A stretch of DNA of 64,000 nucleotides from DRKI01 sp011051875 (lineage in GTDB: Bacteria > Desulfobacterota > Desulfobulbia > Desulfobulbales > Desulfobulbaceae): positions 1-64,000 of the forward strand of contig JALXDL010000054.1 of the NCBI GenBank assembly GCA_026990385.1. Direction: 5' to 3'. The notes under the pieces were generated by a model. That model was given only the letters and a program-made list of their open reading frames with translations. It did no database searches and was not told the origin of the DNA. The translations under genes were made by a program, and so were the position numbers. Below are positions 17,382 to 26,759 of the stretch, one piece after another; the first letter of the stretch is position 1; each line of letters starts with the position of its first letter.

Positions 17382-19945
17382 GCGGACATGGCGGCAACAT
17401 CCGGCAGCTTGCCGCCCGTTGCGGCTGCAGGCCTGCCGATATTCTCGACTTCAGCGCCAATATCAACCCGCTGGGGCCGCCGGAGAGTCTGCGCGGTGTG
17501 ATCAGCCGCGCTGTCAGCGACCTGGTCCACTATCCGGACCCGGACTGCACCGAGCTGGTCCGGGCCCTGGCCAGGCTGCATCATCTCGCCCCGGATCAGA
17601 TCCTGGCCGGCAACGGCACCTCTGAGCTGCTCTTTGCCCTGCTTCGGGGCCTGGATATCTCCCGGGTCCTGCTGCCCGTGCCCTCCTATGTCGATTATGA
17701 CACCGCCTGCCGCCGGGCCGGACTGGAGCCCCTGCCGGTCGTACTGGAGGAGAGCCAGGGCTTCCGCCCCGACCTGGCGGCATTGCAGGAGATCCTCATG
17801 CCCGGTGACCTGGTTATCCTGGGCCAGCCCAACAATCCCACCGGTGTGCTGACAGAGCGTGAAACCCTGCTGGAGCTGTGCCGCTGCCGGCCGGATGTGA
17901 CCTTCCTGGTCGACGAGGCCTTTGCCGGTTTCGTGGCCGGCTACCAGAGCCTGGCCGGTGCGGCCGACAACCTCGTCGTGCTCTGCTCCCTGACCAAGCT
18001 CTATGCCATACCCGGTCTGCGGCTGGGCTTTGTCGCAGCCACGGCCCGGATCTGCACGATCCTCGGGCAGGAGCTGCCCCCCTGGTCCGTGAACAGCCTG
18101 GCCCAGGCCGCGGGCATCCACTGCCTGGACGACAGCGGGTACCTGGCCCGCACCCGCGAGCTGGTGGCGGAGAACCGGCGGCAGCTTTCCGCTGATCTTG
18201 CCGCGATACCCGGCCTGCGTGTCTACGACGGCGCGGCCAACTTCCTGCTTCTGCGCCTGGAGCGTGACAACATGGACGCACCCGCCCTGGCCGGGGCCAT
18301 GCTCCGGTGTCACCGGATCGGTATCCGCAGTTGCGAAGACTACCAGGGACTGGACCACCGCTACTTCCGGGTCGCGGTGCGCAGCCGGGAGGAGAACCGG
18401 TGCCTGGTCGCGGCCCTGGCCGATCTGCTCGGGGCGGAGGGCGTTGTGCGGCCACGCCGGAATCGCCGCACCCCGGCCCTGATGCTGCTCGGCACCGGCT
18501 CGGACGTGGGCAAGAGCGTGCTGGTGGCCGGCCTGTGCCGGATCCTGCTCCAGGAGGGTCTCCGGGTGGCGCCGTTCAAGGCCCAGAACATGTCTCTCAA
18601 CTCCTATGTCACCCGGGACGGTGGCGAGATGGGCCGCGCCCAGGTGGTCCAGGCCCAGGCCTGCCGCCTGGACCCGGACGTTCGCATGAACCCGGTCCTG
18701 CTCAAGCCCTCGTCGGACGTGGGCAGCCAGGTCATCGTGAATGGACGGCCGGTGGGCAATATGAAGGTGGCCGATTACGTGCGCTACAAGGAGACCGCCT
18801 GGCAGGAGGTCTGCCAGGCCTATGACAGCCTGGCCGCCGAGTACGACGTGGTGCTCCTGGAAGGGGCGGGCAGCCCGGGCGAGGTCAACCTGAAGGCGCA
18901 CGACATCGTCAACATGCGCATGGCACGGTATGCGCACGCGCCGGCGCTCCTTGTGGGCGACATAGACCGGGGCGGTGTCTATGCCTCGTTCATCGGCCAC
19001 TGGGATGTCATGGCGCCCTGGGAGCAGGATCTCCTGGCCGGCTTCCTGGTCAACCGGTTCCGGGGCGACGCGTCGCTGCTGGCCGATGCCCACGATTTCC
19101 TGCAGCAGCGCACCGGCCGGCCGGTGCTGGGCGTTGTGCCGCACCTGGCCGATCTCGGCCTGCCCCAGGAGGATTCGGTCAGCTTCAAGGCCGGGATCTA
19201 CGAAGGCAACAGGCCGGAAATCCCGCACGTGGAGATCGCCTGCATCGATCTGCCCCATATCTCCAACTTCACGGATATCGAGCCCTTTCTTGACGAGCCG
19301 GACGTGTATGTGCGCATCGTGCGCAGGGCTGATGAACTGGGCCGGCCCGACGCGGTCATCCTGCCGGGCTCGAAAAATGTGCTCGCCGACCTGGCAGCCC
19401 TCAGGCGTCAGGGCCTGGACGCGGCCATCATCGGCCTTTCCGGCCAGGGGTGCGAGATTGTCGGCATCTGCGGCGGTTTCCAGATGCTGGGACACACCCT
19501 GGCCGATCCCCTGGGCCTGGAAGGCGTGGCCGGCAGCCGTGACCGGGGACTGGGCCTGTTGGACATGGTCACCGAGCTGGCCGCGGACAAGACCCTGGTC
19601 CGGCGGTCGGGCGTCCACCTGCCTTCCGGCTGTCCTGTGTACGGCTACGAGATCCATCACGGTGTCAGCAGGGGAGGCAGGGGTGAACTCATCCGGTTCA
19701 GCGACGGTGCTGCCTGCGGCCAGGAGGAGCGCGGCGGCCTGGTCTGGGGCAGTTACCTGCACGGCATCTTTGATTCCGACACCTTCCGCCGCTGGTTCAT
19801 CGACCGGCTGCGGACCAGGAAGGGCATGGGGAAATTCCAGGGCAAAGGCGCGGTCTATGACCTGGAACCGGCCCTGGACCGGCTGGCCGACGTACTCCGC
19901 CACAGCCTCGATATGCAGGCCATCCAGGCCCTGCTCCGGATATGA
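17378..19945 (+). CDS. cobD/cobQ: CobD-CobQ fusion: threonine-phosphate decarboxylase plus cobyric acid synthase
   Basis: One uninterrupted frame of 855 residues holds two enzymes. Residues 1 to about 355 are a PLP-dependent threonine-phosphate decarboxylase: SGHGGNIR start, DFSANINPLGPP, and PLP-lysine Lys207 in SLTKLYAIPG. It makes the aminopropanol phosphate arm. Residues from about 367 are cobyric acid synthase (CobQ/CbiP): P-loop GTGSDVGKS (372-380), FKAQNMSLNSYVT, EGAGSPGEVNL, then a class I glutamine amidotransferase with Cys698 (GICGGFQM) and His795 (GSYLHGIF). The linker is about 10 Arg-rich residues with no stop or start signal. GTG 17378 overlaps the cobS stop. The fusion joins the enzyme that makes the side-arm precursor to the amidase preceding its attachment by CbiB, encoded next. 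Confidence 0.93.
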   Translation: MSGHGGNIRQLAARCGCRPADILDFSANINPLGPPESLRGVISRAVSDLVHYPDPDCTELVRALARLHHLAPDQILAGNGTSELLFALLRGLDISRVLLPVPSYVDYDTACRRAGLEPLPVVLEESQGFRPDLAALQEILMPGDLVILGQPNNPTGVLTERETLLELCRCRPDVTFLVDEAFAGFVAGYQSLAGAADNLVVLCSLTKLYAIPGLRLGFVAATARICTILGQELPPWSVNSLAQAAGIHCLDDSGYLARTRELVAENRRQLSADLAAIPGLRVYDGAANFLLLRLERDNMDAPALAGAMLRCHRIGIRSCEDYQGLDHRYFRVAVRSREENRCLVAALADLLGAEGVVRPRRNRRTPALMLLGTGSDVGKSVLVAGLCRILLQEGLRVAPFKAQNMSLNSYVTRDGGEMGRAQVVQAQACRLDPDVRMNPVLLKPSSDVGSQVIVNGRPVGNMKVADYVRYKETAWQEVCQAYDSLAAEYDVVLLEGAGSPGEVNLKAHDIVNMRMARYAHAPALLVGDIDRGGVYASFIGHWDVMAPWEQDLLAGFLVNRFRGDASLLADAHDFLQQRTGRPVLGVVPHLADLGLPQEDSVSFKAGIYEGNRPEIPHVEIACIDLPHISNFTDIEPFLDEPDVYVRIVRRADELGRPDAVILPGSKNVLADLAALRRQGLDAAIIGLSGQGCEIVGICGGFQMLGHTLADPLGLEGVAGSRDRGLGLLDMVTELAADKTLVRRSGVHLPSGCPVYGYEIHHGVSRGGRGELIRFSDGAACGQEERGGLVWGSYLHGIFDSDTFRRWFIDRLRTRKGMGKFQGKGAVYDLEPALDRLADVLRHSLDMQAIQALLRI

Positions 19946-20952
19946 TGATCTCCTATGCCGAGGCCCTGCTCGCCGCCTGCCTCCTTGACCTGCTCTTCGG
20001 CGACCCCCGCTGGCTGCCCCACCCGGTGCAGGCGATCGGAAAACTTGCAGCATTGCTCGAGGTGTGGACAAGAAGTCTCTTTGATAGTGATAAAACTGCA
20101 GGGGTGATAACGGCCGTGCTCGTCCTGGCCGCCACCGGCCTGACCTGCACCGTCATCCTGGCCGTCCTCGATGTCATGGGCAAGGCGGTCCTTGCCATGG
20201 GCACGGTTCTCATGCTCTACACCACCTTCGCCATCCGCGACCTGCTCAAGCATGCCAGGGCGGTTTACCAGGCCCTGACCGGCCCTGGCCGGAACAGCCT
20301 CGACACTGCCCGCCAAAAGGTGGCAATGCTGGTGGGCCGCGACACCACGCACCTGGACGGGGCCGGCATCATCCGTGCCTGCGTCGAGAGCGTGGCCGAG
20401 AACATGGCAGATGGTATCCTGGCGCCCCTTTTCTGGAGCCTTGCCGGTGCCGGGCTGACGACCCTGGCCGGTCCTGCCCGCTGGGCCGCGCCGGCCGCCG
20501 CGATTGCAGCCATGCTCTACAAGGCCGCCAACACCATGGACTCCATGTTTGGCTACAAGAACGGCCGGTACCGGAATTTCGGCTGGTTTCCGGCCCGCTT
20601 CGACGACCTCGTCAACCTGGTCCCGGCCCGGCTCGCCGGACTTTTTCTCGTCCTGGCCGCCGTCCTTCTCCGCTCCCATCCCGGCCGTGCCTGGCAGACC
20701 CTGCGCCGCGACCACGCAAACCACACCAGTCCCAACGCCGGCTACCCCGAGGCAGCCATGGCCGGTGCCCTCGGCCTCCGCCTCGGCGGCGGCGCCTGGT
20801 ATTTCGGGACCTACCAGCAAAAACCCTTCCTCGGCGACCCCCTCATCCCGCCAACCCCCGGCCATATCATCCAGGCCAATCGCCTGGTCCTCACCGGTTC
20901 CCTGGCTGCAATACTCTTCTCAGCCGCTTTTTCTCTTGTCTTTTTTCATTGA
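19942..20952 (+). CDS. cbiB: Adenosylcobinamide-phosphate synthase
   Basis: Membrane enzyme of 336 residues that attaches aminopropanol (phosphate) to cobyric acid. Characteristic segments are LLDLLFGDPRWLPHPVQAIG at the N-terminus, LLVGRDTTHLDGAGIIRACVESVAEN-like text around residues 130-160, and YKAANTMDSMFGYKN. Several hydrophobic helices are present. The start ATG overlaps the fusion gene's stop (ATGA). It is the last recognisable gene of the cobalamin operon. The next gene starts 234 bp downstream and looks unrelated. Confidence 0.95.
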   Translation: MMISYAEALLAACLLDLLFGDPRWLPHPVQAIGKLAALLEVWTRSLFDSDKTAGVITAVLVLAATGLTCTVILAVLDVMGKAVLAMGTVLMLYTTFAIRDLLKHARAVYQALTGPGRNSLDTARQKVAMLVGRDTTHLDGAGIIRACVESVAENMADGILAPLFWSLAGAGLTTLAGPARWAAPAAAIAAMLYKAANTMDSMFGYKNGRYRNFGWFPARFDDLVNLVPARLAGLFLVLAAVLLRSHPGRAWQTLRRDHANHTSPNAGYPEAAMAGALGLRLGGGAWYFGTYQQKPFLGDPLIPPTPGHIIQANRLVLTGSLAAILFSAAFSLVFFH

Positions 20953-21032
20953 ACAGCCGCCAATCCTCCGGGCCCGGAAAACCATTGTCATGCAACGGGT
21001 TCAAAAACCACCGATTTCTTGAAGGGTGCAGC

Positions 21033-21058
21033 TTGACAGGGACACGGCTTGCTGTCAA
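21033..21058 (+). promoter_or_regulatory. Inverted repeat TTGACAG-N12-CTGTCAA
   Basis: Perfect 7-bp arms in the 234-bp gap before the secreted hypothetical gene. The left arm contains a consensus -35 hexamer, but no good -10 element follows at 16-18 bp. It could be a dimeric regulator site. Confidence 0.3.
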
Positions 21059-21186
21059 AGTGGGAAATACACTTTCAGGTCAACGCGGATTGACAAGGGC
21101 ATTGCCCGCGAGGCCTGCCACGGACCGGGGACAAGACTTAACGGGGTGGCCGGCAGCGGCGGTGGAATGACGGGGGTAACGGAAAA

Positions 21187-21723
21187 ATGGGGGATCAGTC
21201 TGCTGTATTTTTCTTGAGGGCCATGGTTGCTGTTACTGTATTCTGCACAGGGCTGTCTGCCCTTGGCCGGGCGGATACCGTGTTGGCTGATGACCATGCT
21301 GCGCAATGCCTGAGCATGGAGCAGGCTGCCGGCATCCTCGGGGTGGCGCCGGCTGAGCTGCTCCGGGGAAGCGAGGAGGTTCCGGTGTCGCCCGAGAAGC
21401 GTCGTAATCATACCTACAGGATTCCACCGCGGCACTGTTGGATCCGTGCAGCAGAGAATTTTGCCAAGTCCATCAGCTACACCGTGTATCACTACAATGA
21501 TCCGCTGCAGGCAAGGGCCGCCTGGGGCACGATGCGTGAAAACTTCGCGACCGTGGCCAGGATCGTTGCCGTCGCCATCCCGGACGGCGAGGCCTTCAGG
21601 GTCGATGACAGCCGGTTCCGGCGTACGGTGGCCCGCAGGCAGGGGCTCCTGCTCGATATTTCCAGGCCGGCTGACGCCGCCCTGCAGCGCCGGATCATGT
21701 TCCTGGTTCTGAAGAATCCCTAG
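21187..21723 (+). CDS. Hypothetical secreted protein
   Basis: Protein of 178 residues with a hydrophobic N-terminal segment (VFFLRAMVAVTVFCTGLSALG) that looks like a signal peptide, possibly cleaved near residue 30-35. The mature part has two cysteines (in AAQCLSM and RHCWIRA) that could form a disulfide. No family was recognised. A perfect inverted repeat, TTGACAG/CTGTCAA with a 12-base gap (21033-21058), lies 130 bp upstream and may be an operator. Repeat family B begins at the base after the stop codon. Function is unknown; codon use looks like its neighbours. Confidence 0.6.
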   Translation: MGDQSAVFFLRAMVAVTVFCTGLSALGRADTVLADDHAAQCLSMEQAAGILGVAPAELLRGSEEVPVSPEKRRNHTYRIPPRHCWIRAAENFAKSISYTVYHYNDPLQARAAWGTMRENFATVARIVAVAIPDGEAFRVDDSRFRRTVARRQGLLLDISRPADAALQRRIMFLVLKNP

Positions 21724-21877
21724 GGCAAATTTCACAGGCGAAAACACCATGCCTGCTGCGTCACAGCGCAACAGGGATTTCTCGGAATTTGCAATATGCC
21801 TGCAGACCTTTTTGCGCTGTTCCTTGCATTCATGGCATTTTCAGATCGTTCGCCACGACCTTTGTGCAATATGCGGC
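21724..21877 (+). repeat. Family B palindromic intergenic repeat, copy 1
   Basis: Imperfect large palindrome with TTTCACA near the left end and TTTGTGCAATATGCGG at the right end. It is about 155 bp and starts at the base after the upstream stop codon. It shares blocks such as ACACCATGCCTGC and GTTCCTTGCATTCATGGCA with copies at 30462-30632 and 47659-47834. A short frame at 21796-21885 encodes a hydrophobic peptide starting MPADLFALFLAFMA. The remaining 284 bp up to trkH hold one possible -10 element and nothing else that I recognise. Confidence 0.8.
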
Positions 21878-22013
21878 TGGTCTGACTGGGTCGGCGTCTT
21901 CTCTGCACCGCCCCTGTCCGCGGCCGGTCGTGCCGGCGCACGTCCCGGGCACCCGGACCGCACTCTCCGGAAAAGGCCGGGCAACACATCTGGTCGTCAG
22001 GCCGGTGATGCTG

Positions 22014-22019
22014 TATAAT
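22014..22019 (+). promoter_or_regulatory. Possible -10 element upstream of trkH
   Basis: Perfect TATAAT about 143 bp before the trkH start. The hexamer 17 bp upstream (TGGTCG) is a poor -35, so this is a weak prediction. Confidence 0.3.
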
Positions 22020-22161
22020 CGTGGTCTGTCCGGATCTGTCCTCCCGGGTCGTGACCGGACACGCCCTGTGAGAAAAAAAACCGCCCAACCGTCCCGGAGC
22101 CGAAAAACAGCGCGGTCCGCCAGAGACCTGCCTGCAAACCGGCCCGCAGGCCAGCAAAGAC

Positions 22162-23691
22162 ATGCGTTCCCTATCCAAGCGACTTCCGGTCCACCCGGAG
22201 AGGATCTACATCCTCAACTACCTCGGCTCGCTCCTTGCGCTGATCGGGCTTTTCATGTACCTGCCCCTGATTCCCTATCTCATCTTCCACGATCAGGACC
22301 TGCACCACCTGAGCGCTGTCACCTTTGCCGGACCGGCGACATTCTGCGTCCTGGTGGGCCTGCTGCTGCAGAACAGGATCGCCTTTCGGACGCCCTCCCT
22401 CCGTGGCGCCATGGTCATCACTGCCCTGGGCTGGATCCTTGCCGGGCTGGTGGGCGGCCTGCCTTTCATGATCGGCCTGCACAAATCGTTTTTCGACGCC
22501 TTTTTCGAGTCCGTGAGCGGCTTTACCACAACGGGTATCACGGTGTTCGAGAGGCTGGACGCCATGCCGCGCAGTATCCTGTTCTGGCGTTCGTTCATGC
22601 AGTGGCTGGGAGGACTCGGCATCCTCACCTTTTTCCTTGCCGTCAGTTTCAGGGGCGGCAGTACGGCGGCGGCTCTGTTCAGCGCCGAGGGGCACAAGAT
22701 CGACATCTCCAGGCCGGTTCCGGGTATCTTCAACACGCTCAAGGTCCTCTGGGCCATCTACTCTTTTTTCACCGGAATCTCCTTTTTGCTGTTCCTGGCC
22801 GGTGGCATGGATGTCTTTGATGCCATCAACCATGCCTGTACCTGCATCTCCACAGGCGGCTTTTCCACCCATGACGCGAGCCTGGCCTATTACAGCCGAC
22901 ACCACTATCCCCATGCCGTCTATCTCGAGTATGCCGTAATCCTTATCATGTTGGCCGGCGGCACCAATTTCCTGGTCCACTTCAAGGTGCTCACCGGACA
23001 CCCGGGCGCCCTTTTTTCCAGCTTTGAAATGAAATGGTACTGGCTCATCCTGATCGGCTCCGTGCTGCTCATCTGCTCCAACCATTTTTCCCATCTCAGC
23101 GGCCAGGGCACGCCCGGCGACCACCAGCTGGCCCGGGTCTTCAGGGAGGCGCTCTTCCAGGTCAGCTCCATGTTGACCAGCACCGGCTACCTGACAGTGG
23201 ATATCCAGGCGCCTTTTTTCCCGGCGTTGAGCAAACAGATTTTTATCATTCTCATGGTCATCGGCGGTTGTGTCGGCTCCACGGCCGGCGGCATCAAGGT
23301 GCTGCGTTTCGGCATCCTGGTGCGGCTGTTTGGCACTCAGCTCCAGAGAATCAGCCTCCCCGGGCGGGCCGTGACCCCGGTGGTGGTTTCCGGTAAAATC
23401 GTACCGGATGCGGAACTGCAGCGTATCGCGGCTCTCTGCTGGAGCTGGCTGCTGTTGATCGTGCTGGGCGCGATCCTGACGGCGGCCTACTCCGATCTCG
23501 ATCCATGGCAGTCCTTCTCCGGCATGGCCTCTGCCGTGGGCAACATGGGTCCGTTTTATTTTTCGGTGCACAAGATGGCCTCACTGCACTGGCTGATCAA
23601 GCTGACCTATACCTTCGGGATGCTGGCAGGCCGGCTGGAGATCATTCCCCTGGCCTGCCTGTTCGGAACCTGGAAGACGATGGGGCGGTGA
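22162..23691 (+). CDS. trkH: TrkH-family potassium uptake protein
   Basis: Membrane protein of 509 residues with 10-12 hydrophobic helices and the four Trk pore segments: ESVSGFTTTGITVF, TCISTGGFSTHD, SSMLTSTGYLTVD and SAVGNMGPF. The motif GGCVGSTAGGIKVLR matches the TrkH family. The length fits TrkH rather than KtrB, and the sequence differs clearly from the KtrB at 5.7 kb. No strong ribosome site precedes ATG 22162. The partner TrkA-like RCK protein is encoded 137 bp downstream. This is the second potassium uptake system in 20 kb. Confidence 0.92.
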   Translation: MRSLSKRLPVHPERIYILNYLGSLLALIGLFMYLPLIPYLIFHDQDLHHLSAVTFAGPATFCVLVGLLLQNRIAFRTPSLRGAMVITALGWILAGLVGGLPFMIGLHKSFFDAFFESVSGFTTTGITVFERLDAMPRSILFWRSFMQWLGGLGILTFFLAVSFRGGSTAAALFSAEGHKIDISRPVPGIFNTLKVLWAIYSFFTGISFLLFLAGGMDVFDAINHACTCISTGGFSTHDASLAYYSRHHYPHAVYLEYAVILIMLAGGTNFLVHFKVLTGHPGALFSSFEMKWYWLILIGSVLLICSNHFSHLSGQGTPGDHQLARVFREALFQVSSMLTSTGYLTVDIQAPFFPALSKQIFIILMVIGGCVGSTAGGIKVLRFGILVRLFGTQLQRISLPGRAVTPVVVSGKIVPDAELQRIAALCWSWLLLIVLGAILTAAYSDLDPWQSFSGMASAVGNMGPFYFSVHKMASLHWLIKLTYTFGMLAGRLEIIPLACLFGTWKTMGR

Positions 23692-23828
23692 AGGGGAATA
23701 TCCGGCAAGGCCAGGGCACGGGTGGCGGCCGTGCCGGGCAGCCTGCAGGAAGCGGTGAGCCTTGAAGCGGGAGGTCGGCCCGCAGTCAATCTCCAACATG
23801 TATCGGTCACCACGGGAGAAAAACACCA

Positions 23829-24509
23829 ATGTACATCATCATCGCCGGCGGTGGCATTGCCGGTTCAAGCATTGCCGAAGAACTTCTGGATCATAAACAT
23901 GACGTGGTTATCATCGACAGGGAGCGTTCTGTCTGCGAAGCGCTGTATGCGCGCAACGGCGTGGTGACCATGCAGGGCGATGCCCGCAATATCGAGGTGC
24001 TCAAGGAGGCCGGTATGGCGCGGGCCGATGTCGCCTTGGGCGCACTGTACAGGGATGCCGACAACCTGACCTTTGCCCTGCTCGCCAAGAGTTTCGGTGT
24101 CGCCAAGATCATGGTCAATATGCGCGACCCGGCCTATGAGGAAGCCTATCACCTGGCCGGCGTCACCCATATCTGTGACATCAACACCATGATCCGGCAC
24201 AAGGTACTGATTGAGCTCGAAAGCCCGGTGATCCGGGTCGTGACCAGCCTGCGGCACGGGCAGGCCCAGCTGATCATGTTCCAGGTGCCGGCCACCTGGG
24301 ATCCGGACGGCATCACGGTGCAGGAACTGGCCAGGAAGCCCGTCTTTTCCGGAAACTGCCTTTTTGCCGGCATTATCAACGAGGCCGAGGGCGACAGGAT
24401 CAGGATGCCGCACGGCAGTGACAAACTCTATCCCGGCAACACGGTCTTCATGGTCACGGACAAGAAGAGCCTCAGGAATATCGAACGGTATCTGGAAAAG
24501 CACCTGTAG
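23829..24509 (+). CDS. trkA: TrkA-family RCK protein
   Basis: Cytoplasmic protein of 226 residues with one RCK_N Rossmann domain (GGGIAG at residues 7-12, Asp30 in VVIIDRE) and one RCK_C domain (about 140-226: MFQVPATWDPDGITVQEL to LYPGNTVFMVTDKK). It should bind NAD(H) or adenine nucleotides and regulate TrkH, whose gene lies just upstream. It is half the size of Escherichia coli TrkA, which has two such units, so a tetramer of dimers is expected. GGGAG lies about 11 bases before the ATG. Confidence 0.9.
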   Translation: MYIIIAGGGIAGSSIAEELLDHKHDVVIIDRERSVCEALYARNGVVTMQGDARNIEVLKEAGMARADVALGALYRDADNLTFALLAKSFGVAKIMVNMRDPAYEEAYHLAGVTHICDINTMIRHKVLIELESPVIRVVTSLRHGQAQLIMFQVPATWDPDGITVQELARKPVFSGNCLFAGIINEAEGDRIRMPHGSDKLYPGNTVFMVTDKKSLRNIERYLEKHL

Positions 24510-24862
24510 AGCGCACCCTGCACGCAGAACGGGATACTTGGCTCGGCCGGAGGGTATCAACTGGTGCGGGAGAGAGTCGTAGAGGCTGGAAATGGCCGGG
24601 CAGCCGGTGCCGGCGGCGGGGAGGGATCAATTAAGCGTTTGTGATTTTGAAAGAATACCAGGGTGATGGCACGCCGGCGGCCGGGGATGAAAAATGAACG
24701 GCGGTCGGGGTCGTGATATGGTAGAGTATTCCCGGCCGGACAGGTATCCGGCAACGGTGCCAGGCGGCCGTGACCGGCAGGAAAGCCGGGCCTGGTCGCC
24801 GGCCGTGAACCGTTCAATTCAGGTGGAAGATACCCCTGGGTGCGAAGGAGGGTGCCTGGACG
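24510..24862. other. Intergenic region, nothing recognised
   Basis: 353 bp between trkA and xseA. I see no convincing reading frame, RNA gene or repeat copy here. A short AT-rich patch (about 24628-24660) could hold a promoter, but no clear -35/-10 pair stands out. A GGAGG lies near 24848, about 10 bases before the xseA start. Confidence 0.4.
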
Positions 24863-26257
24863 ATGTTTTCTGAACAGGATCACTCGCACCCGCCTCTGCC
24901 CGGGCAGAGGCGGGTGTTTTCCGTCTCCGGGCTGACCTCCGTTATCCAGGGGGTGCTCGAGTCCCGTTTTCCTTTTGTTTCCGTTGCCGGCGAGATCTCC
25001 AACCTGCGCAGACCGCGTTCCGGCCACATCTATTTCACCCTCAAGGATGACAATGCCCAGATCCGGGCCGTGCTCTTCCGGATGCAGCAGCGGTACCTGG
25101 ATCGGCAGCCCGCCGATGGCCAGATGGTGGTCTGCCGGGGCCGGATTACGGTCTATGCACTGCGGGGTGATTACCAACTCATCGTCGATGCCCTGGACTA
25201 CCATGGCGACGGCGCCCTCCAGCTCGCCTTCGAGGAGCTGAAGAAAAGGCTGGCCGCCGAGGGTCTCTTTGCCGAGGATCAGAAAAAAAGCCTTCCCGAG
25301 GTGCCGTCGCACATCACCCTGGTCACCTCTCCCGGCGGTGCCGCGGTGCATGATTTCCTGCGCGTGGCCGCAAGCCGCTATCCCCGAACCCGCATTGCCA
25401 TCTATCCCGTTGCGGTCCAGGGTGACAGGGCCGCGGACGAGATGGTGACGGCCCTGGCCCGGATCAACGAGTCCGTGGCCACTGACCTGATCGTCCTCTG
25501 CCGGGGTGGCGGCTCCATCGAAGACCTGTGGGCCTTCAACGAGGAGAAACTGGCCCGGGCCATCCACGCCTCGCGGCTGCCGGTGGTGAGTGCCGTGGGC
25601 CACGAGATCGATTTTACCATTGCCGATTTTGTCGCCGACCTGCGCGCGCCCACCCCCAGCGCAGCCGCGGAGATGCTGCTTCCCGATGGCCGGGAGATGC
25701 GGGAACGGGTCCTTGCCTGCCGGGAGCGCCTGGTGCGGGTCATGCTGCGCCGGGTGGACCTTCTGGCGGAGCGGCTCTCATTCCTGCGTCAGCGCCTGGG
25801 AACCATGGCCCGGCCCCTGGACAGCCTGGTCCTGCGCCTGGATCACGCCGGCCTGGCCCTGGAGCGGGCCATGCGGGGACTGCTGATGGCAAGGGAGCAT
25901 GGGCTGGCCGCCTGTGCCGCGCACCTGGAACAGAAAAGCCCGGTCGCGCGCCTGGAGCTGCACCGGCAGCGGCTGGCCGCGCTCAGGAGGCGCCTGCTGC
26001 TCGCCGGCCCGGCCCTGGTGGAGAGCCGGTCCGGGGAGCTGGCCCAGCTTGCGGGTCTGCTGGAGGCGGTCAGCCCGCTTTCGACCCTGGCCAGGGGGTA
26101 TGCCATTGTCCGCAAAGATGCCCCTGGCAGGATGGTGATAACCGACAGCACGCAGGTACGGAAAGGGGAGCGGCTCCAGGTTCTGCTGCGCAGGGGCCGC
26201 CTGCAGTGCATCGTGGAGAAGAGGGAACTGGACCAAGGGGAGGGCAAGAGCGGTTGA
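24863..26257 (+). CDS. xseA: Exodeoxyribonuclease VII large subunit
   Basis: Protein of 464 residues forming the catalytic subunit of exonuclease VII, which degrades single-stranded DNA from both ends. The N-terminal OB fold (about 12-115) contains VAGEISNLRRPRSGHIYFTLKD. The catalytic region has LVTSPGGAAVHDFLRVA, CRGGGSIEDLWAFNEE and SAVGHEIDFTIADFVADLRAPTPS. The C-terminal third is a long charged helical region with the final LARGYAIV motif. The length is normal. The small subunit gene xseB, often adjacent, is not seen here: the next gene is on the opposite strand. Confidence 0.95.
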   Translation: MFSEQDHSHPPLPGQRRVFSVSGLTSVIQGVLESRFPFVSVAGEISNLRRPRSGHIYFTLKDDNAQIRAVLFRMQQRYLDRQPADGQMVVCRGRITVYALRGDYQLIVDALDYHGDGALQLAFEELKKRLAAEGLFAEDQKKSLPEVPSHITLVTSPGGAAVHDFLRVAASRYPRTRIAIYPVAVQGDRAADEMVTALARINESVATDLIVLCRGGGSIEDLWAFNEEKLARAIHASRLPVVSAVGHEIDFTIADFVADLRAPTPSAAAEMLLPDGREMRERVLACRERLVRVMLRRVDLLAERLSFLRQRLGTMARPLDSLVLRLDHAGLALERAMRGLLMAREHGLAACAAHLEQKSPVARLELHRQRLAALRRRLLLAGPALVESRSGELAQLAGLLEAVSPLSTLARGYAIVRKDAPGRMVITDSTQVRKGERLQVLLRRGRLQCIVEKRELDQGEGKSG

Positions 26258-26312
26258 TGCGGCGGCACGGTCGTCGGCCAGGAACCGTTGCGGCGGCACC
26301 GGTGATCGGCGG

Positions 26313-26759
26313 TCAGTCGAGGATCCTGTCCAGCTCCTGGCTGATGTCGGCAATGAGAGCAGGGATCTGCTCCGGGTTTTTCTTTGCCACTTTCTTCAGT
26401 TTGCTGCCCCATTCCTGGAGCATCCGGGTGTCGATCCTGCGGATGTCGTTGCTCTTGCTCCACTCCAGGCCGATTTTGTAGCCCAGTTTTTCAAGAGCGA
26501 TGCGCCGTGCAGCCCGTTCCGCCTCCGGAGTGGCGGCAAGGATCTTTTCGGTGATCGCCTGCCAGCCGTCAGCCAGGAAGTTGCCCTCCTGGAAGATACG
26601 GAACCACTTCCGCTCCTCGGCGCTCAGCTGTGTCAGTTCGGGATGATCGTTAAGGCTCACGTCATTGATGACCGCAGCTTCCGCATCCTGTGCCCGGACT
26701 TGTGCATCGGTAAAACACAGGAAGCATTGCACGACTATCAGAACGCAGAGGGCACGCAC
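26313..26759 (-). CDS. Hypothetical secreted protein
   Basis: Protein of 148 residues with an N-terminal signal peptide (MRALCVLIVVQCFLCF, probable cleavage near residue 22-25). The mature part is helical and highly charged (LTQLSAEERKWFRIFQEGNF, RMLQEWGSKLKKVAKKNP), without cysteines. I do not recognise a family. It is convergent with xseA, 55 bp away. Its upstream region holds the divergent gap with repeat family A copy 3. Confidence 0.6.
   Translation of the reverse strand: MRALCVLIVVQCFLCFTDAQVRAQDAEAAVINDVSLNDHPELTQLSAEERKWFRIFQEGNFLADGWQAITEKILAATPEAERAARRIALEKLGYKIGLEWSKSNDIRRIDTRMLQEWGSKLKKVAKKNPEQIPALIADISQELDRILD

Noticed and set aside
21724..21877. Insertion sequence or prophage remnant for repeat families A and B
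   Set aside because: No transposase or integrase fragments were found in or beside the copies. Non-autonomous elements remain possible and are reported as repeats.
26258..26312. xseB after xseA
   Set aside because: Only 55 bp separate xseA from a gene on the other strand; xseB is not encoded here.
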